Made by a program: the position numbers and the translations under genes
Part shown: piece after piece, positions 11,105-24,078 of the stretch
Position numbering within the stretch: position 1 is the stretch's first letter
Layout: each line of letters begins with the position of its first letter
Notes under the pieces: generated by a model
What the model was told of the DNA's origin: nothing
Databases searched by the model: none
The model's input: the letters and a program-made list of their open reading frames with translations, nothing else
Assembly (NCBI GenBank): GCA_033675265.1
Contig: JAUJYZ010000074.1
Span: forward strand, 434,001-498,000
Reading direction: 5' to 3'
Source: Actinostola sp. cb2023
Lineage: Eukaryota > Cnidaria > Anthozoa > Actiniaria > Actinostolidae
Length of the DNA: 64,000 nt

Positions 11105-11177
11105 AGAGCTCTGCATCTAATTACTGCCCAGTTCGCGTAAGAACCCTTCGCTACGCTACCTATATCCTTACTCAGTC

Positions 11178-11292
11178 ATGGCCGATGAACAAATTCCTGT
11201 CCTAGCTGCTGTTGAACAAGCCCAGGCGTTGAGAAGTCATCCCAACCAAGTATATAAGTACCTGCTGCGAATCCAGACCATGGTCCTTTCAG
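11178..11292 (+). CDS. Short first exon driven by element-end promoter
   Basis: ATG at 11178 downstream of a TATA box opens a 38-codon frame (MADEQIPVLAAVEQAQALRS...) that ends exactly at a consensus donor, TTTCAG|GTATAA. No downstream exon was recognised. It may be the start of an element-encoded protein or a host transcript initiating in the element. Function unknown. Confidence 0.35.
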
Positions 11293-11329
11293 GTATAAAC
11301 GTTTTATAGGTCGGTTTCAAGTTCGTTCG

Positions 11330-11860
11330 ATTTCCCTCGGCTCCCTAAACGTTTGCACGTGTGTTGAACTCTAATGTGAGTGTTTGTTTACCGTGCTTCG
11401 CCTCGCAAACACCGGGTTTGTGGGTTGCATTTCCCTCGGCTCCCAAAAAGTTTGCACGTATGTTGAACTCTACAGTGAGTTTTGGTGTACCGTGCTTCGC
11501 CTCGCAGACACCGGGTCTGTGGAGTTGCATTTCCCTCGGCTCCCCAGTAGTTTGCACGTGTGTTGAACTCTACAGTGAGTTTTTGTGTACCGTGCTTCGC
11601 CTCGCAGACACCGGGTCTGTGGAGTTGCATTTCCCTCGGCTCCCCAGTAGTTTGCACGTGTGTTGAACTCTACAGTGAGTTTTTGTGTACCGTGCTTCGC
11701 CTCGCAAACACCGGGTTGTGGAGTTGCATTTCCCTCGGCTCCCAAAAAGTTTTGCACGTGTGTTGAACTCTCAAGTGAGTGTTTGTTTACCGTGCTGGCC
11801 TCGCGAACACCGGGTTTGTGGAGTTGCATTTCCCTCAGTTTCCCTTCTCGGTTGTTTGTT
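11330..11860 (+). repeat. About 100-bp minisatellite (5-6 copies)
   Basis: Tandem units containing catttccctcggctcccc, tttgcacgtgtgttgaact and cttcgcctcgcagacaccgg. It lies directly after the 11178-11292 exon, within its presumed intron. Frames open on both strands are artefacts. Confidence 0.9.
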
Positions 11861-12965
11861 TGTGTTCTATAGTCGGTACTATACAACATGATACAACGTC
11901 ATCTTTACTTTATGTATGCTTTCCCTCCCCTTTGCCTCGTTTATATATAAGTTTTGCATGCTTAGGGGTATGAGGTTGAACATTGTCGTATGGCTTGTGC
12001 TTGATATTTCCCTTTGCATACCGTGACGTAATGTCCAAGCATTCTAGTTGCATGGTTAATGTTGAGCAATGATTTCCCTTAGCGTTATTATTATTATTAT
12101 AGCGTTCTGCACCCTATATATTGTCAAGACGGTGCAAATTCGACTGAGTTGTTCGGTTTTGGGTATATTTGTGTTTTCGACATTTGCAGATTTGCTGCTT
12201 CTCGCATTTTGCACCCAATTTGGTGTTGTATTGTTTCTCTTTGTTGTTGTCCCTCCCCCTCCCTCCACACCTCCCTTTGTTTCCTTTGTGATTGTCTCCC
12301 TTTGTTCTTCCCGTTTTCGCATATCATTGATTGTGCGTGCCTTACGGTATTTTCACTGTTGGCCCTTTGTGGGCGCTACAAGAATTATTAATTCGGTGAT
12401 GGTGTTATGCCTCAGATACGTGATACTGTCCCTGTTCGTTTTATTTTCGGTTTATTTCCGTTGCTCTAACATTTTGTGAAGTTTTTGTTTTGTGTCCTCT
12501 CCCGCGCTATTTGGGTTTTCCCTATCTCCTATGGTAGCCTGAAAGGGTGTCTAATGCCCTAGTCGGATTACTGACGCTCAGGCTGTCATCCCTTGGGTGG
12601 GTTACTCCCGCGCAGAAACGCTTTACCTTATATTTCCATCTCCTTTTACCACCCAAGGGCTGGCAGCCTGTAGATTATTGATTCACGCCCACCTTTCTGT
12701 GGCTGCAGCTGCCTCCATATATAGTGTCATACACTAGCTAAAGAACAGTCTCGCGCGTTTCACTATGCCTTCCACGTAAGCCACTCATCCTAAGTTTTGG
12801 GTGGCTGGAGGGTCCTGCCTAGTTAAGTTTTGGACTTGGCTTTTTGAGTATTGGCGAAGGTCTCGAGTGACTTGGTATTAGACCGCATCAAACGCTAAGC
12901 GTCTGGGCGCGGGCGCATTTCTCCATCTCTTATTAAGCGAGCGTGAAAGGGACTGCCGCGAATAG
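11861..12965. other. Pyrimidine-rich interior of the first TIR unit
   Basis: Strong T/C bias on the plus strand and an inverted pair cccttgggtggg / ccacccaaggg at 12589-12658. No recognisable coding sequence. Confidence 0.5.
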
Positions 12966-13220
12966 TATGCTATTCGCGCCAGTCCCTTGCAGCGCGAGTA
13001 TAAATAAGAGCTCTGCATCTAATTACTGCCCAGTTCGCGTAAGAACCCTTCGGCTATTGGCTACTGGCTTGACACTCTCTTTCGCGCTTGCCTCCAAAAG
13101 CTACCGTGCTCTTTCCTCTCCCCTCCCTGCCCCTATCCCTTTGCACTTCCAACTCACTCAAGCGCGGTTGCATTTCTCCATCTCTTATTAAGCGAGCGTG
13201 AAAGGGACTGCCGCGAATAG

Positions 13221-13868
13221 TATGCTATTTTTGACATCGTTTTCATCACAAAATAATTATATATTTGAATGGATCACAGTGCATCATGGGTAATTACGAT
13301 CGAAGGATCATTTTATGCGACCACACAGTGGACTTAGAGCATTCTTACAGTAATATATCATTCTTATAATAATATAGAATCAAATAAGTGTTTTAGTTTA
13401 ATATCAGTGACGGTAATCATACTGTATCTTTGCGGTACCACTCGTACGACAACGATAGTACGTATAAAGGAGAAACCTACCAAAAAGACGAGAAGCCTTC
13501 ACTGTGAAAACGGGCCTGACACGAGCTTAAATATTTCCATTTCTTCATACGATTATGTCGTCGCTTGTCACTTTAATAAAATTGTCGCCTGATTCACAAG
13601 GCAACTATAAATATTACAGTAGTTTTAACGGTATGAAATACTGATTGTAAATAGTATTAAATGTATTTAATTAACAGAGTACTGTGCAAATAAAGAGGAA
13701 ATTTAATAAGGAAAGTGGTATAAATTAGTTTTCAAATAAAACCACGTGTACATATAATTAAAGATGGCGGCTGTGTATTTTACCACAATCCTTTGCAAAC
13801 CTAATTCAGTCTACATGCAGACTTGTACATTTGTACGTTCGACTGAGGGACAAACACTGCCCCCATGT
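13221..13868. other. Intergenic; dispersed repeat fragment
   Basis: No gene seen. At 13763-13800 the block atggcggctgt...accacaatcctttgc belongs to a dispersed repeat also found near 19290 and 56697. Confidence 0.4.
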
Positions 13869-14462
13869 GCTATCAAATTGGCCATTGCAAAAAAGAGCAG
13901 GGGACTGGGACCAAGTCAGTAAAACTAATTCAATAAGAAACTAGCAAAAATGGGCATCATTTTCTGACAGAGCAGATCAAACTAAGCTAATCTGGAAAGT
14001 TTGGTGAACTTTGGCTTAATATTGACGATGCTCGAGGGCATCAAAGATGTACATTTTTTTCCCATACAAACTCTTTATTTTTTTGCGTTGTCTACCCAAA
14101 CCACAGCCTAGTTCCAGGCTTTCTCCGACAAGGGAGGTTCTGATGACGTCACCGGAAAGCCCCCTCGGGAAAGCCTCTCGCACTGACCCGCTCGTACTCA
14201 GTCTCGCGCTTTGCGCTCGGTTAGGAGAGATAACGCCTGGGACTAGGCTGCCCAAACCATACATTATTCACTGAAAAATTTCAAAATTTCAAAAGTTTAT
14301 AATTCCGACAGAATTCACTCAAATCACATCAAACTTTGCACATATGATAATTTCAACATGTTGTTTCATGTCATCAACTTAATTTCGTAATTACATTAAT
14401 TCTTATAAACTCGTTCCCAGTCCCCTGCTCTTTTTTGTAATGGGCAATTTTTGATATCAAGC
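13869..14462. mobile_element. About 590-bp MITE with nested hairpin element
   Basis: TIRs of about 45 bp (aaaaaagagcaggggactgg at the left, its complement near 14415-14440). A second inverted pair, cagcctagttccaggc / gcctgggactaggctg, at 14105-14250 marks a nested insertion. It lies just downstream of the minus-strand Ig gene. It shares the actgggaacgagtt motif with the MITE at 57312-57713. Confidence 0.7.
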
Positions 14463-14525
14463 TATTGTGATCATACCCTCCCCTCCCCTCAACAATCCAC
14501 TCGATGTTAGCAAAATAGCAGTAGT

Positions 14526-15785
14526 TCAGGCAAAAATATTAACCGATAAACTTATTAAGCCAAACACAACCATTAGTGTGTCGTACGTCCTTGAGATACC
14601 AGCGTTTGAAGACACACCGCCGTTTCCGCCCTCTGTGGGCTTGGACGGTTTGGTTGGAGGAATGGTAGAGGTGATTGTCTGTGGGTTATTCACACTTGGA
14701 GAACCCGCTTCTGATGTCGGGTTTCCTAAGCAAATATATTAAGATTACTGTAACGTATATGACAAAATTATTCTAGTTTCACACTCTTTCGCCTACCTTT
14801 TCCCAACGTTCCTCTCTCTTTTTTTTCTTCACTTTTTTCTTTCCTCCCTTCCCCTATTTCATTTACCCAATATCTCCCTTCTGCTCTCGATCAATCTCTG
14901 TAACGTCCAACACGGTACCGCAGTACAGTCCCCCATACTGGATATCAACTATACCTACCGGTGGTTGTCGCCGGTTTTGTAGTTGGTATTAACGTAGTAG
15001 GACTGCCACCTGCAATAGTAGTCGTAACGCCTAATCACAAACAAAGTAAAATTAGAATGTCGGCCTCTCATTCAATATTCTTCCATCTTCAAGAATAGCT
15101 GATATCGAAGTTACACTCCAATGACTCTGAACAAAGGTTTCAAGTCGAGGCTATCGGGTCAAGTTTTTGTTCTGACCCGATAGCCTCGACTTGAAACCGT
15201 TGTTCAGAGTCATTGGAGTGTAACTTCGATATAAGCTATTGCTTTGGATCGTAACAAGCAGTGTATTGACATCAGGCACACCTAGCTGACCGTTTGCCGG
15301 ACAGTACCTTCGACAATGACATTAGCGGTAGCAGTTATGATCTTGTTGCCATTCGCGTCTGATACTCCATTGGTAGCACGACACTCGTAAAGTCCACCAG
15401 ACTGTAGCGTTGCTGTGAATATGTACCGTGCTGCTCCAAGGTTGGCTGTTGGCTGTAACATAAGCAGTGAGAAGGGTTTGGCGCTCTTCAGAGACAAAGA
15501 AGGAAGGAAAGAGGGAATAACTATATTCTTGTTACGATTGTTAGAGCTGTAGATGTAGAAAGAAGAAAAAGAAAGCCGCGAGAGAGACAGACAGACTGAA
15601 AGGAGAGAAAGAATGAGGTCGAAGGATATTACCTACCTTTATAGTCGTCTGTGCAATAATTTTCACGTTATTTCTGTACCACGCGACGTCGGGTGCTGGA
15701 CTTCCAGTTGCGTGACACTCGAGTGTCACGTTTACACCTGATTTAGTCGTGATTACACTCTTTTCGAGTAGTATTTTAGGAGCCT
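14526..15785 (-). CDS. Single-Ig, Thr/Pro-stalked GPI-type surface protein (distal exon set, 5' end missing)
   Basis: Exons in transcript order: 15785-15637, 15452-15308, 15030-14959, 14725-14526. All have consensus splice sites and matching phases (1/0/1/1). The first two build one I-set Ig domain: B-strand Cys in VTLECHATG, C-strand Trp in VAWYRNNVKI, F-strand Cys in LYECRATNG. The third adds TTTIAGGSPTTLIPTTKPA. The last gives a Ser/Thr/Pro-rich stalk ending in a hydrophobic tail without basic residues (TLMVVFGLISLSVNIFA-stop), as in GPI-anchored precursors. No signal-peptide exon was found between 15.8 and 19.6 kb. These exons could be spliced from the upstream set, because exon 20280-20101 ends in a compatible phase. 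Confidence 0.75.
15097..15237. mobile_element. Near-perfect 140-bp hairpin in Ig gene intron
   Basis: Arms of about 65 bp (aagttacactccaatgactc and onward) fold with few mismatches around a short loop. It lies in the intron between exons 15308 and 15030. The near-identity of the arms implies recent origin or copying. Confidence 0.8.
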
Positions 15786-15920
15786 CTGAACCAAATAAAA
15801 GTTAATGATAGTAAGCCCTGAATGCATGGTCAAACTGTTTGTTGGAACTGACGCTCTTTGTTTGTCATACAAATATTCCACACGAGAATATTTATTTATA
15901 AAAAAAAAAAAAGGAAACAA

Positions 15921-16300
<380 letters not shown>

Positions 16301-19300
16301 CGTGTGTTGGATGAATTTTGATATTTTGCTCAAAAATTCACTGGAAAGATAAGCGCGCTCATTTACTTTCAATTTCCATGCAAGGTTTTGCACATTTCCA
16401 AAGAATGTCATGCATGGTTTGGAGAGCGTGCGTATTTTTCCAGTGAATGCGTTCAATGTCGCCAAAAAGTCAACGAAATAAATCTTCCAACACTGTTGTG
16501 GTATTCAAATGACGTCAAATGTTTCATGACGTCATCGAATGAGTGTTTTTTTTAATTCCAGGGCGCTAGCATTCAATTAGGATTTAGAATAAGAATGTGA
16601 CTTAACCATCAAAAGCCCAGTAGACATACTTAAAACTAGTGGAAGGCATGAAAAACGGCGACTTTGTGAACATTGATATCCAACATGGCCGTTATTTTTA
16701 TTTGTGGGCTTCCTGTGCCACAGGTAACCCAAGCATACCTTGTGCGTTTGCAATACCTATTAACAGTAATGCAAGTATTCCTCTAAATAACATCAGAGCA
16801 GACATTTCTTGTTCCAATGAAAAGAGTCTGAAAACAAAAGAATCATGTACTGCTGTTTGAAAACTATTGTTATTCAAAACTTGGAATCAGTGGCGAGACC
16901 GAAGTGGATTGTGGGAACTACGACAAAAGAACTTCTTTGATCATGAAGTCAAAATGAAAAAGCAGGGGCATCCCCTACTCCTCACCCCAAAAGAGGCTGC
17001 ACTCTGCACAGGCCAGCTAGGACTTAGGGTGACGAGCCAGAGGGGTGTCTAATAGCTAGTAAATTAAGGTTCATACGATGGAGATGTTTCTAAAGGTTCC
17101 TTTTGATATCAGAGGCGTCCGCCATTAATCACTGTTTAATCAGGTAAGATACAAGAAACCAAGCACTGTTTATCAGCTAGTGTTTAGATTCCTTTGAATG
17201 TTAAAGTTATTGAATGCAAAACGTCCATCGATACCGACCTCAGTCAAAATTCAATGAACTCTAAAAGTACTTTATGTTTTTAATCCCCAGTTTGACACTC
17301 ACATAAACAAATATTCGTGTGAAATTCATTTGCAAAACAATCGTTTTCAAAGAAAAACGTACTGCCGTCGTGTGGACGGGACACTGACGACAGCCGTCAT
17401 GAGGGAGCAAAGCATTGGTCTTGTTCCAATAATAATAATATACTGACTGCATGTCAGTTACCAGAAATATGAGACAAGATGGCCGCCGCGCATGCTCACT
17501 TTGCACGAATACGATCACAAAATGGCTAATACAATTTACAGTAAATGTATGAGGACTTTGGATAAATATTGGATTTTATTTCCACGTCGCTATTTTACAA
17601 ACTTCGGGTAGCTTGAAATACAATTAATAGTTCTTAGGTGACGTTCTCACAATAAAATCAATTGAATTCCGCTTCGAAAAAGTGGTTCCTTTACGTAGTT
17701 TCATAAGTCACCTAAGCGTCTATACATGGTCACCATGGAATCTAGAATCGGGCCATAATTGCCAAACTTTGTAAATTCCTACCTTCTAAACTGTGAAGAG
17801 TGCAATTTTCGGGTAGCTCGTTTGGTGTGTAGTGTCCATTCGTGAAACATTTGCACCTAATAACTGCTCTAAATAACGAGTATAAAGTGGTTCCACTTGT
17901 CGATAAACACAGCTCACTTTTGGAGTTGTTCAACAAGAACTGTTCGCCATTTTCAAGCGTCTATGAGCACGGAAAGAGCAAAATTACGCTGCCTCCTGTT
18001 ATGTTTGGCTGCCATTTTGAATAGAGCTTTGCAGTCTGGGAATTTTACGTGTTATACCGCTGTTCTATGAAGCTTGGGGCTCCTAAATAGCGCGAATTTT
18101 GAACTCATAGTATACAGATTGGGATTCCTGTGGCATATAGAAAATATCAAAGTGCCTTCCGTGACTCGTTCTTACTCTGTGCCGAGCGTAAGCGAACACT
18201 TTATTTTTAAATCTATCCGCCTCAAAAGAAGCGCTTGATATTTCTAAACAAACTTAGAGTAGTTTAATTTTAATAAATTGATTTATTTTGGTTGAAATTT
18301 CGAAGAGTATTTCGGACTGAAGGTAGACCGCTGATCTAATATCGCGGGAGTAACATGTCTTATATTTCTGGCGGTCATATAAGTTGTCCAAAATTATAGT
18401 GAAACTAAGGACCGCACAATTAACACAGATAACTTTCTCTAGACTATTAGTGCACAAAAAGCGAGAAATCTAATTGACCTACCTCACACTTCATACATGA
18501 CAGTGTTCATGCCAAGTTCTCCAACTTTCAAACAGCAATTTCTTCTCGCAAAACTCAGAATACGCCGCTCAAACAATGAAAACCTTAGTAAATTAGCAGG
18601 AATCAATCAGTAAACTGAGTCGTGCAATTCAAATGTGTTTTGCATTGATTACTTACAGCCAATATAAATAACGATAAACGTCTACCCTCGAGAACTCACT
18701 GACCCACTTACAATACTCGCAGTCCAATTGATGCCTTCTATGGGAAAAAACTAGCGAAGCATAAACAAACGTGAGTTTCTCACTCACTCAGTAACAATAA
18801 ACGTATAGTAATTTTAAAAACGATTACGATACATTTGAATGTTCGTTTTCCAGATATGTTTCGACGTACTCACGTCATCTTCAGTGTGATTACAAATAGT
18901 CAAGGCTAAGCCTATACTCTATTTACACGTTGGTATGTATAATGCAAAGAAAAATAATAATAAACGCCATTAGAATATATCACGTTTTATTTCTCTCAGA
19001 TTTATAGCGGGCTATGACGTCATCGTCACTGCGGTCTCATTAGATAGCTGAGTGGCAGTAATGTACAAAGAGATCAGTAGACGGCGGTTGTTTGTGGGCT
19101 AATAAAGCTTTGGTTCATTAGTAATGGTACACAGAGCCTTACGGCCATAATCATTAAGGTTTCCTAGATATGTTTTTTATTGTTTTCTAATGAGAACTGT
19201 ATTTACTATAGTTGTTCAACCAAGCCTCGTCTCCAAGCTTCTCGAAGCGAGTAGTCTGGGAACGAGGCTACAATCCACGATACAAAAAAATGGCGGCTGT

Positions 19301-19652
19301 AAATTTACCACAATCCTTTGTGAACCTAAATTAGTACCACTTAGATCTACCAACTTTCTGACACCTTCACGTAACTGGATAAATAAAGCTTCTAATACTT
19401 CATACTTAAAATTACAATTTTGACTCTAAAATTTTGACTCTAAAGCTTTGAATTCTATAGTGTTTTATAATGTTTTTATGATATATATTTCATTCTTCGT
19501 CTTCCTCCATTTATTTTCTCAGATGACCGTGACGTCATATATATATAATGGCGGTCATGTTGGTTACCGTATTGGCGCGATGATAATCATGCAGAACACA
19601 TACATGATTAGCAGTGATAGCATGGACTGAAATATTGACGACAAATCGTTTT
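16301..19652. other. Gene-poor spacer between the two Ig exon sets
   Basis: No exon with acceptable splice context was found on either strand. A small inverted element (gcctcgtctcc / gggaacgaggc) sits at 19223-19270, followed by the atggcggctgta dispersed repeat. A signal-peptide exon for the distal Ig set was looked for here and not found. Confidence 0.4.
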
Positions 19653-22138
19653 TTATACAAGAATAAAAACTAGCAAAGTAGCAATTAAGTTTAAAGTAAT
19701 CCAGTAGCCATTGTGTGAACCACCGTTGGATCCCTTGACGTTGTTGTCTGTGCCTGGTTTGGGCGATGACTTAGTACTTCCTGAAATTGACAACAACAAC
19801 AAAACTGATTGTCAAAAGTGATTGTTGTCTTCCATTGACTCATACGCAGTCCCTTCCGGTCACTCCAACCACAGGTAACCACAGGCAGCCCAACCATTGC
19901 TTCTCAGGCTATTATAAATAAAAAGCGCGTCTTTTTTTGCGGGACGCGCACAGGGAGCCCAACATAGTGTATTTCTATGCACAGGGAGCCCAACATAATA
20001 CGTATTGCCCGCGCGCGCGCGCGCTCAACCACAGGAAACCCATCAAAAAAGCTCCATAAGCCATTTAGTCTCCTTAGACATGCGCAGTAACAGTACTTAC
20101 TTGTCGTTGTAATAGGAGGGAGAGGAGTGTTAGTGGTGGTTGGAGATGTTGTTGATGTCACTACTAGTGTAGATGTTATTGGTTCATTGACAGACGAAGA
20201 TGCTGGTGCCTTTACATTTGTGGTTGTTGTTGGTTCCGTTACGACCGTGGACGGTAATAGTGTGGCGGATGTGGATGGGCCTTCGTTTACGATCAAATAT
20301 AAATTAATAAAATTAAAAAAAAAATTAAATTTTAAAAAAAACTTAGAAAAACTTGAAACGCAAAAACTAAGCAACCAACGAACTATAACTGAAAACGGAC
20401 GAACTGACAGGCATACAGACGGTTGGATGGATAAAATGGCTGACAAGTAAATGAACTAACGGCATCACTAAAATACTACACTTCAGACGCACCTTCGACA
20501 ATGACATTAACGGTAGCAGTTATGATCTTGTTGCCTTTCGCGTCTGCAACTCCATTCGTAGCGCGACACTCGTAAGGTCCACCAGACTGTAGCGTTGCTT
20601 TGAATAAATAAAGTGCTGCACTACGGTTGGCTGATGGCTGTAACATAAGCAGTGAGAAAGTAGGTAAGAGTTGGGAGAGAGCGAGGGGCAGGTAGCGTTG
20701 TTTTGAATATCATGTACAGTGCTGCACTACGGTTGGCTGATGGCTGTAACATAAGTCAGTAAGAAGATAGGGAGAGAGGGAGCTGGGAGGTAAGAAGGAA
20801 GGAAGGAAGGAAGGAAGGAAGGAAGGAAGGAAGGAAGGAAGGAAGGAAGGAAGGAAGGAAGGAAGGAAGGAAGGAAGGAAGGAAGGAAGGAAGGAAGGAA
20901 GGAAGGAAGGAAGGAAGGAAGGAAGGAAGGAAGGAAGGAAGGAAGGAGAGTAGGAGAAAATGCAGCGGAAAGATCTGAAATGAAAATAAGTGATGCGTAA
21001 GCGAGGACTAATCAACATACAATGATAACATTCTGCTGTCCAGCGATTTTGACGTCATTTCTATACCACGTAGCTTTAGGTATTGGAATTCCTATCGCAT
21101 GACACTCCAGTCTCACGTTCTCTCCTGGTTTAGTCTTGATTGGACTTCCTTCGGTTATCACTGTAGGAGCACCTAAAGTGTACGAAATAACTAAATCACA
21201 AAACTATGCTTGTAATGTTTTAAAAAGATCTTACTCCAAACAGAGGCCTAACTCTGGGTCGTAAAGACAACATTTTAGGTAAAGGTGCGGTAATACGAGC
21301 AACAAAATCGTGCAACTTGTCGCGCAACATTGTTCAGATTGTTGCGTTGCAAGTTGCAGAGCAATGTTTCTCGTATTACTATCGTTCGCGCAACTTGTCG
21401 CGCAACAAATTAAATTTTCGGTGTTGCAAAACTTTGTTGCATGAAGTGGAAAGAGCTTCTACTTTGCGCAACAAAGTTTTGCAACCTGGGCGAACGGTGG
21501 TAATACGAGAAACATTGCTCTGCAACTTGCAACACAACAATGTTGCGCGACAAGTTGCACGACTTTGTTGCCCGTATTACTGCACCTTAACTTTAGACGA
21601 AGTTGAAATTAAAATCAAAATTGGCCCAAATTGCTTAACGAGATTTAAGTCGACCGTTCAGGGCTTTGAACGACTGTCCAGCTTTAGGACCCGCGTGGTA
21701 TAGGCCTCATATTAAACAGTATAGGTTGTTTTGTTATACACTAAATTGAAGAATCGTTGCAGTCGGGTTCAAAATCATAGAACATTGAAGCTGAGACCGC
21801 TAGGATGTATGGGTAAGCGGTAAATCAGCTAAGTTTTATGTAGTCAGAGGAAAATGTTGGTGTTTATTGAAAGAAATGATCTCTCTAAGCAATATTCTAC
21901 ACATATTCGGGAAATAAATTACGAATAAGCGACGCTATTTGACTCATTTACCGATTTCCCCAATGTGTTCCCAGGTATCTCTTGCGGTCTTAGCTTCTAT
22001 GTTCTATGATTTTGAACCCGACAACGATTCTTCAATTTAGTGTATTATCCGTATTGCAGCTCTCAACATACTTGTGGCTTCAACGTAAGCGACCAGCATC
22101 ACAGCGTCCATCAGAAGAACAAAACTTATGAACTTCAT
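19653..22138 (-). CDS. Single-Ig GPI-type surface protein with signal peptide (5 exons, 223 aa)
   Basis: Exons 22138-22072, 21172-21021, 20637-20493, 20280-20101 and 19780-19653 (stop 19655-19653) total 224 codons with matching phases 1/0/1/1. Exon 1 is a signal peptide (MKFISFVLLMDAVMLVAYVEA). Exons 2-3 encode one Ig domain: Cys in VRLECHAIG, Trp in ATWYRNDVKIAG, Cys in PYECRATNGV. Exon 4 is a Thr/Ser/Pro-rich mucin-like stalk of about 60 residues. Exon 5 has a Gly/Ser spacer and hydrophobic C-terminus (WITLNLIATLLVFILV-stop) with no cytoplasmic tail, suggesting a GPI anchor. It is closely similar to the distal set at 14526-15785, so a tandem duplication is likely. The ligand is unknown; a role in adhesion or recognition is inferred. 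Confidence 0.85.
20696..20765. repeat. Partial duplicate of Ig exon 3 acceptor region
   Basis: About 66 bp repeats the start of exon 20637-20493 with its intronic acceptor (tgatggctgtaacataag), placed 100 bp upstream in the intron. It is truncated and could act as a decoy acceptor. Confidence 0.75.
20793..20947. repeat. (GGAA)n microsatellite
   Basis: About 38 uninterrupted tetranucleotide units in the Ig gene intron. It is a pure polypurine tract on the plus strand, capable of triplex formation. Confidence 0.95.
21282..21588. mobile_element. About 307-bp MITE rich in ttgcgcgaca motifs
   Basis: TIRs of about 50 bp begin aaggtgcggtaatacg and end cgtattactgcacctt. The interior also folds on itself. 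It lies in intron 1 of the Ig gene. Confidence 0.8.
21737..22044. mobile_element. MITE, same family as 49041-49326
   Basis: Inverted ends tacactaaattgaagaatcg and its complement. The inner cgggttcaaaatcat motif is shared with the copy at 49 kb. It abuts the signal-peptide exon of the Ig gene. Confidence 0.75.
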
Positions 22139-22278
22139 GTCTTGCTCAACAATGTCCAGATGCTTGGTAAAGTACGCTGTCAAAAGAAATCATCCCTATA
22201 ACTCGTGGATTATTTGCGCAGAAATGAGAAAAGCTCAGCTTCTTTTTCTTGTGTTAATCAATCAGTATATAATATTCT

Positions 22279-22479
22279 AAAGCCGAATCTACCGGCACGA
22301 GCAAATTTTCCTTGACAAGGAAGACTTGCTCATGTAGACGACAAAAACATCGCCAATTTTTCCTTGTCAAGGAAAACTTGCTCGTGTAGATGACAAAAAA
22401 TGGTCAATTTTTCCTTGTCAAGGAAAACTTGTCAAGGAAAACTTGTCAAGGAAAACTTGTTCGTGTAGATGCGGCTTTA
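22279..22479. mobile_element. MITE with internal ccttgtcaagg repeats
   Basis: Ends aaagccgaatcta / tagatgcggctttat are inverted. The interior repeats the self-complementary ccttgtcaaggaaaacttg several times. Confidence 0.6.
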
Positions 22480-24078
22480 TTCTGACACGCTAGGCTAGGT
22501 AGTAGAGGTTGATAAAAGAGTTGCGATCATTCGTCTACTCAAAAGCTTGCATAAGTTCCTTGTCAGTTCACTTGTTTCAGTTAAACCAGCCGCTGAATCC
22601 ATCATGGGATACCTGTGGTACTATTTTAAAATCTATGTTGTTTCTGAATGGGCTGGACTCAAATCTAAACACCTTTTTATAATGATTTGCTGTCCAAACA
22701 GTATTCTTTTCTATGCCTTTCGTTGCATGCTTCTGTAATGGCGCTGACTCTAATGACGCGTGAATAATTCGCTAATTACTTTCTCTCTGTAGTTTTATAG
22801 CCTGAAGCAAAGTCTCGGTTAGTTTTGGAGTGAATGACTCATGGTTTATCATCACTCTTCACTAGCAGAATGACTGCAAACTGGATACGTAAGGATTATG
22901 TATTGGACGAGTACTATTAGCGAGTACTTTTGAGTACTTCAAATGTAGAATCAGTACCGCTTTTACCGCCATGATGCATCGGCACAAAACCTAACAATAT
23001 GTAAATCTGAATTATCGAAAGACTCTTCTTCTCCGAGCGCTCAAATCACGACAATAAATGAACTAATTATAGCGAAGTTGTTTTAACTAGAAATAGTCCC
23101 TTATAATTAGAATATGGTACGTACATATGTCGAGAAAACTCCGGCACTTTTTAATTTGATTTTAATCTGATCTGACGTAGTCTTAGTCAAACTGGTCTCG
23201 TTTTCTCAGTCATGAAATCATCGTGCCTGTAACTATTATCAATCTCCTATTCTTGCTATTCCGAGTTCAGTTAGAGAATTCAAACATAAAGAAATCACAT
23301 CTAAAAGACATTAGTATAAGAGGGTTTACGGCTATCAGAATATCACTTCAAACAAAGAAGTCAATACAGCGAATGGTAGATTAAATGGTACTTACCTCTT
23401 GTTTTCAATCTAAAACAATCAAAACTTCCATGTATCTTCAGTTCTCCTGAATTTATTTCTTCATGGATTTCGACTGTCTATACGATACTTAACTAACTAA
23501 AACTAAAAAGTTGATAACACCAAGACTTTGTTGATGTCATGTTCAAAGACTGACCAGTCGTATATGGTCCAATATTAGTGACGTATGAGAATATGAGCGT
23601 GTTTGATGAGCTTGGTTAACCGGCTTTTTATTGACAATTCATACGTGAATAAATACACTCCATCAACTGATGTACAGCCCGAGAAACTCTTCCTAAACAA
23701 ATAACGATTCCTATAGGAATTGCACTGCCATACATTGTTATTATTATTATACATGAACTGAGTGTGGAAACTCTAACTTGTAAAATCGACGAAAAAAACT
23801 GGATTGAATATTGAGTTGTTTATTTGTGTGAGATACTGTACTCTGATTGGTCAACCGTCGTGTAAGAGTTTCATTCTCTTGACGAAACTAGCCAATCAGG
23901 TCGCGGTTGTTCAACTGACTAATATAACGTCTAACCCTGGTCTAACATAAGTAGATGGTCACTCTTACTTACAGAAAAGCTAGAACTGCATAGTCTAAAT
24001 CAAGTTTATTCAAGAAAAAAATAAAATAATAATACATAGACAATCACCAACAAACACGCAAATAGTATCAAAACTAAT
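22480..24078. other. Intergenic, nothing recognised
   Basis: Spacer between the minus-strand Ig gene and the plus-strand receptor gene. No supported exon, RNA gene or repeat family was seen. It probably holds the upstream region of the minus-strand gene that starts at 22138. Confidence 0.3.

Larger units (their letters stand above)
11068..13220. mobile_element. Tandem pair of TIR elements with promoter-like ends
   Basis: Two units, 11068-12965 and 12970-13220, each begin ctattcgcgccagtccc and end gggactgccgcgaatag, so both have inverted ends. They are separated by tatg and followed by tatg. The first 80 bp, including a TATA box, and the last 60 bp are nearly identical between units. The second unit is an internal-deletion form of 251 bp. 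The A-internal-B-A-internal-B order resembles the split repeats of tyrosine-recombinase retroelements, but no reverse transcriptase or recombinase is visible. Class uncertain. Confidence 0.65.

Noticed and set aside
18853..18890. Minus-strand hammerhead-like motif (ctgaaga ... cgtcgaaac)
   Set aside because: Stem II has an unpaired extra base at its closing pair and no stem I or III partners were found; at best a decayed remnant.
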